Assembly: GCF_037971845.1 (NCBI RefSeq)
Contig: NZ_CP150227.1
Coordinates: forward strand, 1,922,001-1,986,000
Origin: Paenibacillus sp. FSL R5-0766
GTDB lineage: Bacteria; Bacillota; Bacilli; Paenibacillales; Paenibacillaceae
Direction: 5' to 3'
DNA: 64,000 nucleotides
In this document: one piece after another, positions 9,676 through 18,158 of the stretch
Layout of the letters: each line of letters begins with the position of its first letter
How positions within the stretch are numbered: the stretch's first letter is position 1
Position numbers and translations under genes: made by a program
The notes under the pieces: generated by a model
What the model saw: the letters and a program-made list of their open reading frames with translations, nothing else
Databases searched by the model: none
What the model was told of the DNA's origin: nothing

Positions 9676-10782
9676 ATGATTAGTGAATTTCAGGATACAG
9701 TGCCTCAACCAACGGATGGATTCCCGCCTGTGCATCTGGATAACAACAAGTACGAGAATGTACTGGAACATCTGGATAGCGGTATTATGTTGTTTGACAG
9801 TCACGGTGTATTGACGTTTATTAACGTTCAGATGGCAAAGTTGTTGGAACTTCCAAGAAGTCTGTTGAGCGGCTGCACCCTGATGCAAATGCTGCATCAT
9901 CCACAGATGAGCCGATTCAAGAAAAAGAAAATTTTACGAATCTATCGGGAAACTATTTTTCACCGTAAGCGCTATCATGAATTGATTGATGAATACGGAA
10001 GGCATTGGCTGGTTACTGTGACGTACGGTGATCAGATGGATGGCGACTTCTTGTTCAGCGTCAAAGATGTATCTGATTATAAACAAATTGAACAGACCGC
10101 TTATCAAAATGACAAACTTGCGATGCTGGGGCGAATTTCAGCATCTATTGCTCATGAAATTCGTAATCCGTTGACTGCAATCCGTGGGTTCATCCAACTG
10201 CTCAGGCCCCATTTGCTGCAGCTCGGCAAAGACGAGTACGCTCGAATCATACTGACGGAGATTGATCGGGCGAATGACATCATCTACGAATTTTTGAATT
10301 CTTCCAAACCGTCAGCTCCACAGAAGACCGTGATGTCCGTCGACTCTTTGCTCAAAGAGGTGGTCTTGCTGACCGAAAGCGAAGGGTTGATGAAGGGATG
10401 CGAGATCGTACTGGATGAAGGGGATGCCCCGCTGAATGTATCCATTGATGTCAAACAGATTAAGCAGGTTATTTTGAATATGGTGAAAAACGCAATGGAT
10501 GCCATTGAGGAAGTCGGCGAAGAACACACGGGTCTAATTCGAATATCTACCGCCACGGAAAACAAGTTCGTGCAGATCTCCATTGCGGATAACGGTCATG
10601 GGATGGACCATAACACGCTTGTACGTCTGTTTGATCCATTCTTCACGACCAAGGAGAGCGGAACGGGGCTTGGACTTTCGGTGAGTTACCGGATCATCAA
10701 GAACCATGGAGGCACCATCTCTGTGGATAGCAAAAAGGGCGAAGGCACGCGGTTTATGATTATGTTACCCTTGGTATATTGA
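9676..10782 (+). CDS. PAS-domain sensor histidine kinase (sporulation-kinase-like)
   Basis: Cytoplasmic sensor kinase with no membrane segment. The PAS domain covers about residues 25-145. In the HisKA domain His160 (SIAHEIRNPLTAIRGF) is the phosphoryl acceptor. The HATPase_c domain has N box NMVKNAMDAI, G1 box DNGHGMD and G2 box GTGLGLS. ATG at 9676 follows AAAAGGAGG with standard spacing, giving 368 residues; alternative in-frame ATGs at 9538 and 9586 lack such a site. No response regulator is adjacent, as for orphan kinases KinA-KinE that feed the Spo0F-Spo0A phosphorelay. The phosphorelay role is inferred. Confidence 0.9.
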   Translation: MISEFQDTVPQPTDGFPPVHLDNNKYENVLEHLDSGIMLFDSHGVLTFINVQMAKLLELPRSLLSGCTLMQMLHHPQMSRFKKKKILRIYRETIFHRKRYHELIDEYGRHWLVTVTYGDQMDGDFLFSVKDVSDYKQIEQTAYQNDKLAMLGRISASIAHEIRNPLTAIRGFIQLLRPHLLQLGKDEYARIILTEIDRANDIIYEFLNSSKPSAPQKTVMSVDSLLKEVVLLTESEGLMKGCEIVLDEGDAPLNVSIDVKQIKQVILNMVKNAMDAIEEVGEEHTGLIRISTATENKFVQISIADNGHGMDHNTLVRLFDPFFTTKESGTGLGLSVSYRIIKNHGGTISVDSKKGEGTRFMIMLPLVY

Positions 10783-10797
10783 AAAAAGCGGGGAGTT

Positions 10798-10830
10798 AAG
10801 GAGTTGGCCATTTGCCAACTCCTTTGTTTT
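10798..10830 (+). terminator. Terminator after histidine kinase
   Basis: AAGGAGTTGGC pairs with GCCAACTCCTT around a 5-nt loop, followed by TGTTTT. Confidence 0.88.
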
Positions 10831-10897
10831 ATGTTGCCAATAAGGGTTATAGTTAGTAATGAATGCGAATACATAAGCTCCATAACGGAAGGATGAG

Positions 10898-11869
10898 ATG
10901 CAGATGGAAATCCAAGGAATGGAACGAATGAATCAACAACTGATGGATCATGTGGGAAAAGTGATTGTGGGAAAAGAGCATACCATAGAGCTGGTGATGA
11001 CAGCGATCATAGCGTCAGGACATGTGCTGCTGGAGGATGTACCGGGTACTGGGAAAACGATGCTCGCCAAATCGGTAGCCTCTTCATTGGACTGCACATT
11101 CCAACGGATACAGTTTACACCGGACTTGCTGCCCTCTGACTTAACAGGGATTCATTTTTTTAATCAAAAAGAAGGTGATTTTGAATTCCGACCCGGCCCC
11201 TTATTTGCCAATCTTGTACTAGCTGATGAGATTAACCGTGCTACACCGCGTACACAATCAAGCTTGCTGGAGTGTATGGAAGAGCGCCAGATCAGTATCG
11301 ATGGTTCAACGAGACAGCTGGAACGGCCATTCATCGTTATCGCCACCCAGAATCCTGTAGATAACCAGGGAACTTTTCCGCTACCTGAAGCGCAGATGGA
11401 TCGTTTTATGATGAAAATTCGTATGGGTTATCCAAGCAGTGAAGAGAGTGTAGAAATTTTGAGACGTACGGTAGCCAGTCGTTCTGTTGATGATCTCTCG
11501 GCAGTGATCAGTCGTGAAGAACTTTTGAAGGCACAGGATACGTATAAAACAGTGCAAATTAACGAAGATTTGCTACGATATATCATTCAGTTAACCGAAG
11601 CGACAAGGCAACATCCCGAGCTCTCGCTTGGCGTAAGTCCACGAGGGGCTCAGGCATTACTCAAGGCAAGTCAGGCATGGGCTGCACTGCATGGCAGAGA
11701 TTTTGTTTTGCCTGATGATATTAAAGTACTGGCGGAACCTGTGCTGGCCCACCGACTGGTATTCCGTAACCGCATCAGACAACAAGAGGGCTTGGCTGAG
11801 CGTATCATCCAGGAACTTCTGAATCAGACAGAAGTGCCTACGGAGAATCTCGCTACAAGCGGGCGTTAA
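10898..11869 (+). CDS. MoxR-family AAA+ ATPase
   Basis: Chaperone-like AAA+ ATPase of the MoxR group. The protein has 323 residues. Walker A GTGKT is at residues 50-54, Walker B LVLADE near 106-111, sensor 1 at ATQNP, and a C-terminal lid domain follows. It is the first gene of a three-gene unit with a DUF58 and a DUF4129 protein, a common MoxR neighbourhood whose members are thought to assemble or activate metal- or surface-associated complexes; the client here is unknown. The start is 10898, with ATG 10904 as an alternative. Confidence 0.93.
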   Translation: MQMEIQGMERMNQQLMDHVGKVIVGKEHTIELVMTAIIASGHVLLEDVPGTGKTMLAKSVASSLDCTFQRIQFTPDLLPSDLTGIHFFNQKEGDFEFRPGPLFANLVLADEINRATPRTQSSLLECMEERQISIDGSTRQLERPFIVIATQNPVDNQGTFPLPEAQMDRFMMKIRMGYPSSEESVEILRRTVASRSVDDLSAVISREELLKAQDTYKTVQINEDLLRYIIQLTEATRQHPELSLGVSPRGAQALLKASQAWAALHGRDFVLPDDIKVLAEPVLAHRLVFRNRIRQQEGLAERIIQELLNQTEVPTENLATSGR

Positions 11870-11873
11870 TCTT

Positions 11874-12989
11874 ATGGCATTATTATGGCTTGTCCTTGTT
11901 GGAGGCATTGTCGTTGTTATACATGGTGTGTGGTTTGGACGACCTGCACTGCGAAAGCTCAAGTACAGCAGACAATTCAGCAAGCTGCGTTGTTACGCTG
12001 GAGATGAACTTGAGATGGTGGAGACGATATCGAATGAGAAACGAGTCTCCGTACCGTGGCTCAGACTTGAATCGATGATGCCAGTGTCGTTTGTATTTCG
12101 TTCCGGCTCAGGTATGGATATTAGTCAAGGCGAGATCTATCAGAACCATAAGAGTATTTTTACGTTAAAACCGTTTACTCGTATTACGCGCAAGCATCCT
12201 TTTACATGTACTCAGCGTGGGATTTATCCATTAAATACAGCAACGATGACAGGTGGGGATCTCTTTGGCGTGTGGCGTTCCACCAAACCGATTCCTCTGC
12301 AAATGTCTATGATCGTGTATCCTTCATTAATGAATGCAGAGGATCTTCCTGCAATTTATCAGGTATGGCAGGGAGAAGTGGAAGTATCACGATGGATCGT
12401 TGAAGATCCTTTCTTGATCCTGGGTGTTCGGCCTTATGGTGCAGGCGACCCCATGAATCGTATTCACTGGAAAGCGAGTGCACGTACAGGTGAATTACAA
12501 GTCTACAAGCAGGGATGGACGGCTGATCCGCAATCCTGGATTGTAGTCAACATTCAGGAATCTGCAGATATGTGGAGTGTTGTCACTCGACCGGAAAAGA
12601 TTGAACGGGCACTCCGTTACGCTGCCACGGCTGCAGTGGATGCCATCGGTAGAGGGTTGCCAGCAGGCTTCGCTCATAATGGTTATCATGTGGGTGGAGG
12701 GCGCGATACACTTCGGATTGAGCCAGATTATGGCACGCCTCATCTGGAACGGTTACTGGAAGCTATGGCTGAGACAGAGTTGAAATGCATGGTGCCCATG
12801 GAGCAATTCCTTAATGATGAAGTACGTCTGAATGAAGAAGCACAGCAAATCCGCAGCTATCTGCTGATTACATCCTATGTATCTGCCGCTATGGAGCACG
12901 AGATTGCACGTCTGCACGAACAAGGACATCGTGTGACGATTCTCCCGGTGGAGGACATGAAGGGTAATACGAAGGCGGTGAGTGCATGA
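11874..12989 (+). CDS. DUF58 domain membrane protein
   Basis: The protein has 371 residues. One N-terminal hydrophobic segment (residues 3-20) probably anchors it. The DUF58 signature lies around GVRPYGAGDPMNRIHWKASA, near residue 185-205, followed by a von Willebrand A-like C-terminal half. It starts four bases after moxR and overlaps the next gene by four (ATGA), so the three are one operon. In MoxR operons this protein is the usual ATPase partner. Exact function unknown. Confidence 0.9.
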   Translation: MALLWLVLVGGIVVVIHGVWFGRPALRKLKYSRQFSKLRCYAGDELEMVETISNEKRVSVPWLRLESMMPVSFVFRSGSGMDISQGEIYQNHKSIFTLKPFTRITRKHPFTCTQRGIYPLNTATMTGGDLFGVWRSTKPIPLQMSMIVYPSLMNAEDLPAIYQVWQGEVEVSRWIVEDPFLILGVRPYGAGDPMNRIHWKASARTGELQVYKQGWTADPQSWIVVNIQESADMWSVVTRPEKIERALRYAATAAVDAIGRGLPAGFAHNGYHVGGGRDTLRIEPDYGTPHLERLLEAMAETELKCMVPMEQFLNDEVRLNEEAQQIRSYLLITSYVSAAMEHEIARLHEQGHRVTILPVEDMKGNTKAVSA

Positions 12990-14299
12990 GGAACAGACCG
13001 GTAGCGACGACCAAAGGACTCATAGCGATGCTTGCCGTCTTGATGGTGGGCATATACCTTTTTCCGATATTTACGCTTGCTTCATTCTACGCAATGGAAC
13101 ATTTGCCGTTCACATTATTCATCCTGGTTGTTCTTGTAGGTTGGTTGGGACAGTTCATTCAGCATAAAATTCCAGGTTTTAGCGAGAAGAATACATTCAT
13201 TCGTGGAGTAACGGCACTCGTCATAGGATTTCTCTTCGCACTCGTTGTTGGGATGAGCCTCATTCTCCCGTTGCCGGATATCATCACATTGGTACTGTGT
13301 GGAGTCATCTCGGCTTATGCAGGTCTGACCTTCCAGCCAGTCTTTCATTCTGTGTTGTTATGGCGCTTGCAGATTATGGGTGTAATCAGTGCGATCGTGC
13401 TTATGATTGCTTCGAATTCGTTGGAATTCATGCAGCCGATACGAACCTATACCCTATGGATTTATATTGCCGGAGTGATCAGCTTTGCCTTTTGGCTGGT
13501 TGGACGATATATGCTGCAACTGGATCAGGCAATACTCAATGACGGCAAGAGAAGATTGGTATTAAGAGATTTTGCACGTGCGAATCATCAGCGGTTCATG
13601 TGGATGTTTATTGTTATCGTCGCGATTGGTGCTTTCCCAAGTCTGGCTGCCTGGCTGGGACCGCTACGTGATCGCTTGCTCGCATGGATCAGGGGATGGT
13701 TTGGTCCGATTTCCGGCGAGGAGCCACGATTACCAATGGACAACCCCAATCAGCCGCTAAATATACCGAATGACTGGAGAGAGCCGCCATCCGAGCCCTC
13801 AGTCTTCTGGAACATCCTCGGATGGGTAGTGATGTGTGCTGTAGCAGGAGCAATTCTGTGGCTGCTTCTGAGGTTGGGACAAAAAACGATAAACAGACTT
13901 ATGGATCGATTCAAGGGGATGTTACAACCAGGTGAAAAGAAGGCAGAACCACGGACGGAGTATATCGATGTCAGTGAGACGCTTGATGCGCCAGCAAAAG
14001 TCCGAAAGAATTGGTTTCGAAAAAAAGAAGCGCCACCTGCACAGGATGCTGAACGTGTTCGGTATTACTATCGGACTTGGATTGAAAGAGCTGCTCATCG
14101 AGGCGTGGTAATACAGGGGACGCACACTCCGCTGGAAGCCGCACAGACCATTATTCAGAATGGTGTGAAGGTAGAAGAAGATGAGCTGTCTGCGAGACTG
14201 CCAGATACGTATAATGCCGTTCGTTATGGAGAGAAAGCTCCCAATCATTCCGAAATGGTTGAGATTGACCGAATATGGAGATCTTATCGAAGTAAATAA
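12986..14299 (+). CDS. Multi-pass membrane protein with C-terminal DUF4129
   Basis: The protein has 437 residues. Five or six transmembrane segments fill roughly residues 10-185, another pair lies near 205-225 and 275-300. A cytoplasmic tail carries the DUF4129 motif (YYYRTWIERAAHRG, then THTPLEAA and YNAVRYGE). In related operons the same membrane and DUF4129 parts flank a transglutaminase-like domain; I see no Cys-His-Asp transglutaminase core here, and the middle (about residues 225-275) is a Pro-rich extracytoplasmic loop instead. Function unknown; it probably works with MoxR and DUF58. Confidence 0.85.
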   Translation: MRNRPVATTKGLIAMLAVLMVGIYLFPIFTLASFYAMEHLPFTLFILVVLVGWLGQFIQHKIPGFSEKNTFIRGVTALVIGFLFALVVGMSLILPLPDIITLVLCGVISAYAGLTFQPVFHSVLLWRLQIMGVISAIVLMIASNSLEFMQPIRTYTLWIYIAGVISFAFWLVGRYMLQLDQAILNDGKRRLVLRDFARANHQRFMWMFIVIVAIGAFPSLAAWLGPLRDRLLAWIRGWFGPISGEEPRLPMDNPNQPLNIPNDWREPPSEPSVFWNILGWVVMCAVAGAILWLLLRLGQKTINRLMDRFKGMLQPGEKKAEPRTEYIDVSETLDAPAKVRKNWFRKKEAPPAQDAERVRYYYRTWIERAAHRGVVIQGTHTPLEAAQTIIQNGVKVEEDELSARLPDTYNAVRYGEKAPNHSEMVEIDRIWRSYRSK

Positions 14300-14382
14300 G
14301 TCCGGAATCCCTTTACTTTTCTTGTCACGTTCAAGTATCATGAGAGGAATACACAAGTTGGTCAGAAAAGGAGCAGACATTA

Positions 14383-15339
14383 ATGAAGACAAATCATTGC
14401 AAAATTGTAGATTGTACGATCCGTGATGGCGGATTGGTGAATAATTGGGACTTTAGCGTGGACTTTGTTCAACAGCTATATGCTGGATTGAATGAAGCTG
14501 GCGTTGATTATATGGAAATTGGATATAAGAACTCTCCGAAGTTGCTTAAAGGCGCCGAGGAAGCAGGACCATGGCGTTTCCTGAACGATGATTTCCTGCG
14601 TAAAGTTATTCCTCAAAAAGGCAATACCAAACTGTCTGCACTTGTTGACGTAGGTCGTGTGGACGAAAATGATATCTTGCCTCGCAGTGAGAGCATGCTG
14701 GATCTGATCCGGGTTGCCTGCTACAGCAAAGATGTAGACAAGGCACTTGCACTGGTTCAAACATTCCATGATCGTGGATATGAAACTACACTGAATATTA
14801 TGGCACTCTCCAATGTTATGGAGAATGAATTGCTGGAAGCATTTGAATTGATCAAAGAAAGCGCTGTGGATGTTGTTTACATTGTAGACTCCTACGGTAG
14901 CTTGGACCATAATGATGTAAAATATCTGGTAGAGAAGTTCAAGACTCACTTGCCTAACAAGCGTCTTGGTGTTCACACACATAATAATATGCAGCTTGCG
15001 TTTTCTAACACATTGGTTGCGGCAGAACTTGGCGTTGAACTGCTTGATGCTTCTGTGTATGGTATGGGACGTGCGGCAGGAAACTGTCCAACCGAATTGC
15101 TCGTAGCTCATCTGAAAGGAACGAAATACAATCTGCGTCCAGTACTTGGTGTATTGGAACAGTTGATGGTTCCACTGAGAGAAAAAGAAGAATGGGGTTA
15201 CATTCTGCCTTACATGATTACAGGTGCGTTGGACGAGCATCCACGTTCAGCGATGGCAATTCGTTCATCGGAAGACAAGGATAAGGTTGTTGATTTCTAT
15301 GATAAATTAACAACACCAGAAGTGAATTTTGATAAGTAA
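14383..15339 (+). CDS. DRE-TIM metallolyase / aldolase-like protein
   Basis: The protein has 318 residues, with the HMG-CoA lyase / 4-hydroxy-2-oxovalerate aldolase barrel. Active-site features are DCTIRDGG (Asp10, Arg14, Asp15) and the metal ligands in GVHTHNNMQLA. It lacks the C-terminal DmpG communication domain and no aldehyde dehydrogenase partner is present, so it is not the aromatic-degradation enzyme. Similar proteins are often annotated only as aldolase catalytic domain. Substrate unknown. AAAGGAG precedes ATG 14383. Monocistronic, ending in a strong terminator. Confidence 0.85.
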   Translation: MKTNHCKIVDCTIRDGGLVNNWDFSVDFVQQLYAGLNEAGVDYMEIGYKNSPKLLKGAEEAGPWRFLNDDFLRKVIPQKGNTKLSALVDVGRVDENDILPRSESMLDLIRVACYSKDVDKALALVQTFHDRGYETTLNIMALSNVMENELLEAFELIKESAVDVVYIVDSYGSLDHNDVKYLVEKFKTHLPNKRLGVHTHNNMQLAFSNTLVAAELGVELLDASVYGMGRAAGNCPTELLVAHLKGTKYNLRPVLGVLEQLMVPLREKEEWGYILPYMITGALDEHPRSAMAIRSSEDKDKVVDFYDKLTTPEVNFDK

Positions 15340-15369
15340 TATAGTCTGAAATACAGTTGCAAAATAGGA

Positions 15370-15405
15370 AAACATGGACTCTAACTGGAGATCCATGTTT
15401 TTTTA
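15370..15405 (+). terminator. Terminator after aldolase-like gene
   Basis: AAACATGGA-CTC pairs with GAG-TCCATGTTT with one bulge, followed by seven T. The following 15406-15626 is AT-rich and contains a plausible promoter (TTCACG 15471-15476, 17 bases, TATTAT 15494-15499) for the next gene. Confidence 0.85.
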
Positions 15406-15626
15406 GTTCTTAATGCCTTGTTTTTCTCTATATTTATGAATAAATATTCCTAGGAGTAACTATTTTTTAGTTCACGTATACAAAATTAAATGTTATTATG
15501 TACCAGATAGCATGTGTATGCATGTGAATTGAACGTTGGTTAATATGATTTTGTCGAATCGTGTAGTAAGTTTTAAGTTTGGTTAATGTAATTCAGGATA
15601 GGTGATCCCGGGAAGGAAAACACGGC

Positions 15627-17753
15627 ATGAAGGTTAATCTGCAAGATCAGAGAAACATAAGTTGGGTCGCTGTGTGCGGCTTATTGTGTTTCCTCGCAAG
15701 TCAATGGTTTCGTTCTTCTTCAAGCTCTGATCTGATCATATCGGGTTACCCGGTTTTGACACTCTTGGGTGGATTTGCTGCGGTAGCGGCTTGTATCGGC
15801 ATTTACAATCAAAGCTGGTTGTTTCGGACACAGAAGCTAACTCTTCGGAGGGCATTATTGACAACACTCTTTTTATTGATTGGTCTGTTTGAACTGGTTC
15901 ATATTGTTTCATTTGCAGAAGAGATCCCAAATGGAGCCATGATGGAATCGGAGTTCTCCTTAATGATGTCAACCATGGGATCTTTGGTATGTTCAGTAGG
16001 TTTACTGCTCGTGTATACCTTAAATGAGAAAGAAATTGCATTACCACGCAAATTCTTACTGTTCAGTGGGACATTGGGTACCTTTGTTATTTTGTACATA
16101 CTGGCTATTCAGGAATGGAGCATGTTGCCGAGTATGCTTGACGGGGAAGTGCTGGGTGGTATCTTCACCCGAGTTCATCTCATGGTCGGATTGCTCTATG
16201 GCATTATTGCGGTTCTTATGTTTGTGCAATGGAAAAAAACCAAAGATGCTGATCTACCAACCATTCTATGTGGCATTCTGTGTTTCTTTTTTGGTGAATG
16301 TTATTTTGTTTCAGCAACTGGGGTGAACGATCTCAATCTGTTATTAGGATTGCTGAGTAATTGTATGGCATATTTTTTCATTCAAAAAGGGCTGTATACG
16401 TCCGTAGTGGACACGCCTTTCCTGCAACAGCAGGTGGCGGAAGCCAAGATGAACTATATTGCTCATCATGATGATGTAACAGGACTTCCAAACCGTCGTC
16501 GCCTTTCACAGCGGTTAAAAAAAATGATGGATGATGCCGTGGTGCAGGAACAGCTTGTTGGTGTACTGGTCCTGAATATTAATCGTTTCAAAACCATTAA
16601 TGATTCGCTCGGACAGCAAGCAGCTAACCGGGTTTTGCGTCAGGTAGGTCAACGACTGAAGCATTCGTCACTTCCAGGAGAAGAAGTCTTTGGATTGGGA
16701 AGAGATGAGTTTGCATTAACGATGACAGATTTTAGTTCAACCGATACAGCGTTACGTCGGACAAGATCCATTTTGCAGCTTTTTGAGAAGCCCGTCTTGG
16801 TTGATGGCAATGAGTATCATCTTACACTTGGAATCGGGATGGCCATTTTCCCACATGATGGGGAGTCACCACTGGAGATTATTCAGAATGCAGATACGGC
16901 TTTGCACAGTGCAAAGGAACAAGGAATGGAACTGAATCGTTTTGCCCATGCGATGCAGATGAAGGCACAGGAGCGTTTGCAGCTTGAGAATGATCTGCGC
17001 AAAGCGTTGGATCGGGGTCAGTTCTACCTGGTCTACCAGCCGCAGGTTAATCTGCAAAGTGGACTAATCGTTGGCATGGAAGCCCTGGTGCGTTGGCAGC
17101 ATCCGCAGCGAGGCTCGGTATCTCCGGCGGAATTTATTCCTCTGGCAGAAGAGAGTGGGCTCATTGTGCCACTTGGCGAATGGGTGCTTCGTGAGGCGTG
17201 TGCACAGAACAAACAGTGGCAGGAAGCCGGTTATCGTAAACTGTGTGTTTCGGTGAATCTGTCGATGAGACAATTCAGGCACTCCCATTTGTTGGACAAT
17301 ATCAATGGCATTCTCAAAGAGACGGGACTAGAGCCTGTATGGCTTGAACTGGAGATTACAGAGAGCATGACATTTGATAAAGACCGGTCATTCGAACAGT
17401 TGCGCAAAATCAAAGAAATTGGTGTGCATATCAGTATTGATGATTTTGGAACGGGATACAGCTCGTTGCACTATTTGAAGGATCTGCCGATTGATCGGCT
17501 CAAGATTGACCGTTCATTCGTCAATGAAGTCATGGAGGACAGCAATAACGCCGCGATTGTATCCACCATCACTTCAATGGCGCATCATTTACAACTGAAA
17601 GTCACAGCTGAGGGCGTGGAGAACGAAGATCAGATGGTCTTTCTTCGCAATCAACATTGTCACGAGGCTCAGGGTTATTTCTTCAGCAAACCGATTAAAG
17701 CCGCTGAATTTGAAAAGCAGTTTTTGAGAGATGTGGATAAGCCTACAGGATAG
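15627..17753 (+). CDS. Membrane GGDEF-EAL protein, probable c-di-GMP phosphodiesterase
   Basis: The protein has 708 residues. Seven or so N-terminal transmembrane helices (10-255) form a MASE-like sensor. The GGDEF domain (about 280-435) is degenerate: the signature reads GRDEF at 358-362, and the usual first metal Asp is Asn317 (VLNINRFKTIND). The EAL domain (about 450-700) keeps EALVRW at 485-490, NLSMRQF, LELEITES, DDFGTGYSS, KIDRSF, TAEGVE and QGYFFSKP. So it should hydrolyse c-di-GMP, with the GGDEF half inactive as a cyclase and perhaps a GTP sensor, as known for such hybrids. Single gene. Confidence 0.93.
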   Translation: MKVNLQDQRNISWVAVCGLLCFLASQWFRSSSSSDLIISGYPVLTLLGGFAAVAACIGIYNQSWLFRTQKLTLRRALLTTLFLLIGLFELVHIVSFAEEIPNGAMMESEFSLMMSTMGSLVCSVGLLLVYTLNEKEIALPRKFLLFSGTLGTFVILYILAIQEWSMLPSMLDGEVLGGIFTRVHLMVGLLYGIIAVLMFVQWKKTKDADLPTILCGILCFFFGECYFVSATGVNDLNLLLGLLSNCMAYFFIQKGLYTSVVDTPFLQQQVAEAKMNYIAHHDDVTGLPNRRRLSQRLKKMMDDAVVQEQLVGVLVLNINRFKTINDSLGQQAANRVLRQVGQRLKHSSLPGEEVFGLGRDEFALTMTDFSSTDTALRRTRSILQLFEKPVLVDGNEYHLTLGIGMAIFPHDGESPLEIIQNADTALHSAKEQGMELNRFAHAMQMKAQERLQLENDLRKALDRGQFYLVYQPQVNLQSGLIVGMEALVRWQHPQRGSVSPAEFIPLAEESGLIVPLGEWVLREACAQNKQWQEAGYRKLCVSVNLSMRQFRHSHLLDNINGILKETGLEPVWLELEITESMTFDKDRSFEQLRKIKEIGVHISIDDFGTGYSSLHYLKDLPIDRLKIDRSFVNEVMEDSNNAAIVSTITSMAHHLQLKVTAEGVENEDQMVFLRNQHCHEAQGYFFSKPIKAAEFEKQFLRDVDKPTG

Positions 17754-17757
17754 AAAC

Positions 17758-17790
17758 AGCGGGGGCGCGAGGGTGCTCCTGCTTTTTTTT
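17758..17790 (+). terminator. Terminator after GGDEF-EAL gene
   Basis: AGCGGGGGC pairs with GCTCCTGCT using two G-U pairs, followed by eight T. Confidence 0.8.
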
Positions 17791-17825
17791 GATGGTTGTG
17801 TAATGAAAAAAATGGGAAATGGAAC

Positions 17826-17854
17826 TTGCATGCTATAGAGGATCATGGTATATT
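17826..17854 (+). promoter_or_regulatory. Promoter of tRNA-Gly
   Basis: TTGCAT (17826-17831), 17-base spacer, TATATT (17849-17854), located 56 bases before the tRNA. Confidence 0.6.
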
Positions 17855-17909
17855 ATTTGTAATAACACTGTTAAATTCCTAAGGAACTTAACAATAAATC
17901 TTCAATCAT

Positions 17910-17980
17910 GCGGGTGTAGTTCAATGGTAGAACTTTAGCCTTCCAAGCTAATAGCGTGGGTTCGATTCCCATCACCCGCT
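17910..17980 (+). tRNA. tRNA-Gly (anticodon TCC)
   Basis: A full cloverleaf can be drawn. The acceptor GCGGGTG pairs with CACCCGC (17973-17979) with discriminator T17980. The D arm is GTTC/GAAC, the anticodon arm TTAGC-CTTCCAA-GCTAA, and the T arm GTGGG-TTCGATT-CCCAT. The anticodon is TCC, so it reads GGA and GGG. CCA is not encoded. It stands alone with its own promoter and terminator. Confidence 0.97.
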
Positions 17981-17997
17981 TAACGAAGCAGTACCGG

Positions 17998-18023
17998 AGC
18001 CCTTGCGATGCAGGGGCTTTTTC
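17998..18023 (+). terminator. Terminator after tRNA-Gly
   Basis: AGCCCTTGC pairs with GCAGGGGCT around GAT, followed by TTTTTCT. Confidence 0.85.
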
Positions 18024-18029
18024 TATTCC

Positions 18030-18120
18030 CCTAAAAGAAATCCCGTGGTAACAGCGAACAGAAGATTGTTCTGTCTTCGGAGTAGCGAGTAAGTAAGTAT
18101 GCTTTAGTTTAATTTATATA
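18030..18120 (+). repeat. Half copy (A) of dispersed palindromic repeat
   Basis: Shares the right half of the elements at 42334-42566 and 56250-56433: GGTAACAGCGA, CAGAAG, TTGTTCTGTC and the terminal CTTTAGTTTAATTT. The left half is missing and is replaced by the tRNA terminator. It lies between the tRNA unit and the ABC-F promoter. Confidence 0.75.
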
Positions 18121-18124
18121 CCCT

Positions 18125-18152
18125 TTGCTTTTTTACAATGATCTGGTACAAT
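18125..18152 (+). promoter_or_regulatory. Promoter of ABC-F leader
   Basis: TTGCTT (18125-18130), 16 bases, TACAAT (18147-18152) preceded by TGG, an extended -10. Transcription would start near 18159. Confidence 0.6.
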
Positions 18153-18158
18153 AACGGA

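Noticed and set aside
14383-15339. Nucleoid-structuring H-NS annotation used for similar proteins
   Set aside because: The sequence is a TIM-barrel metallolyase with DCTIRDGG and HTHNN; nothing resembles H-NS.
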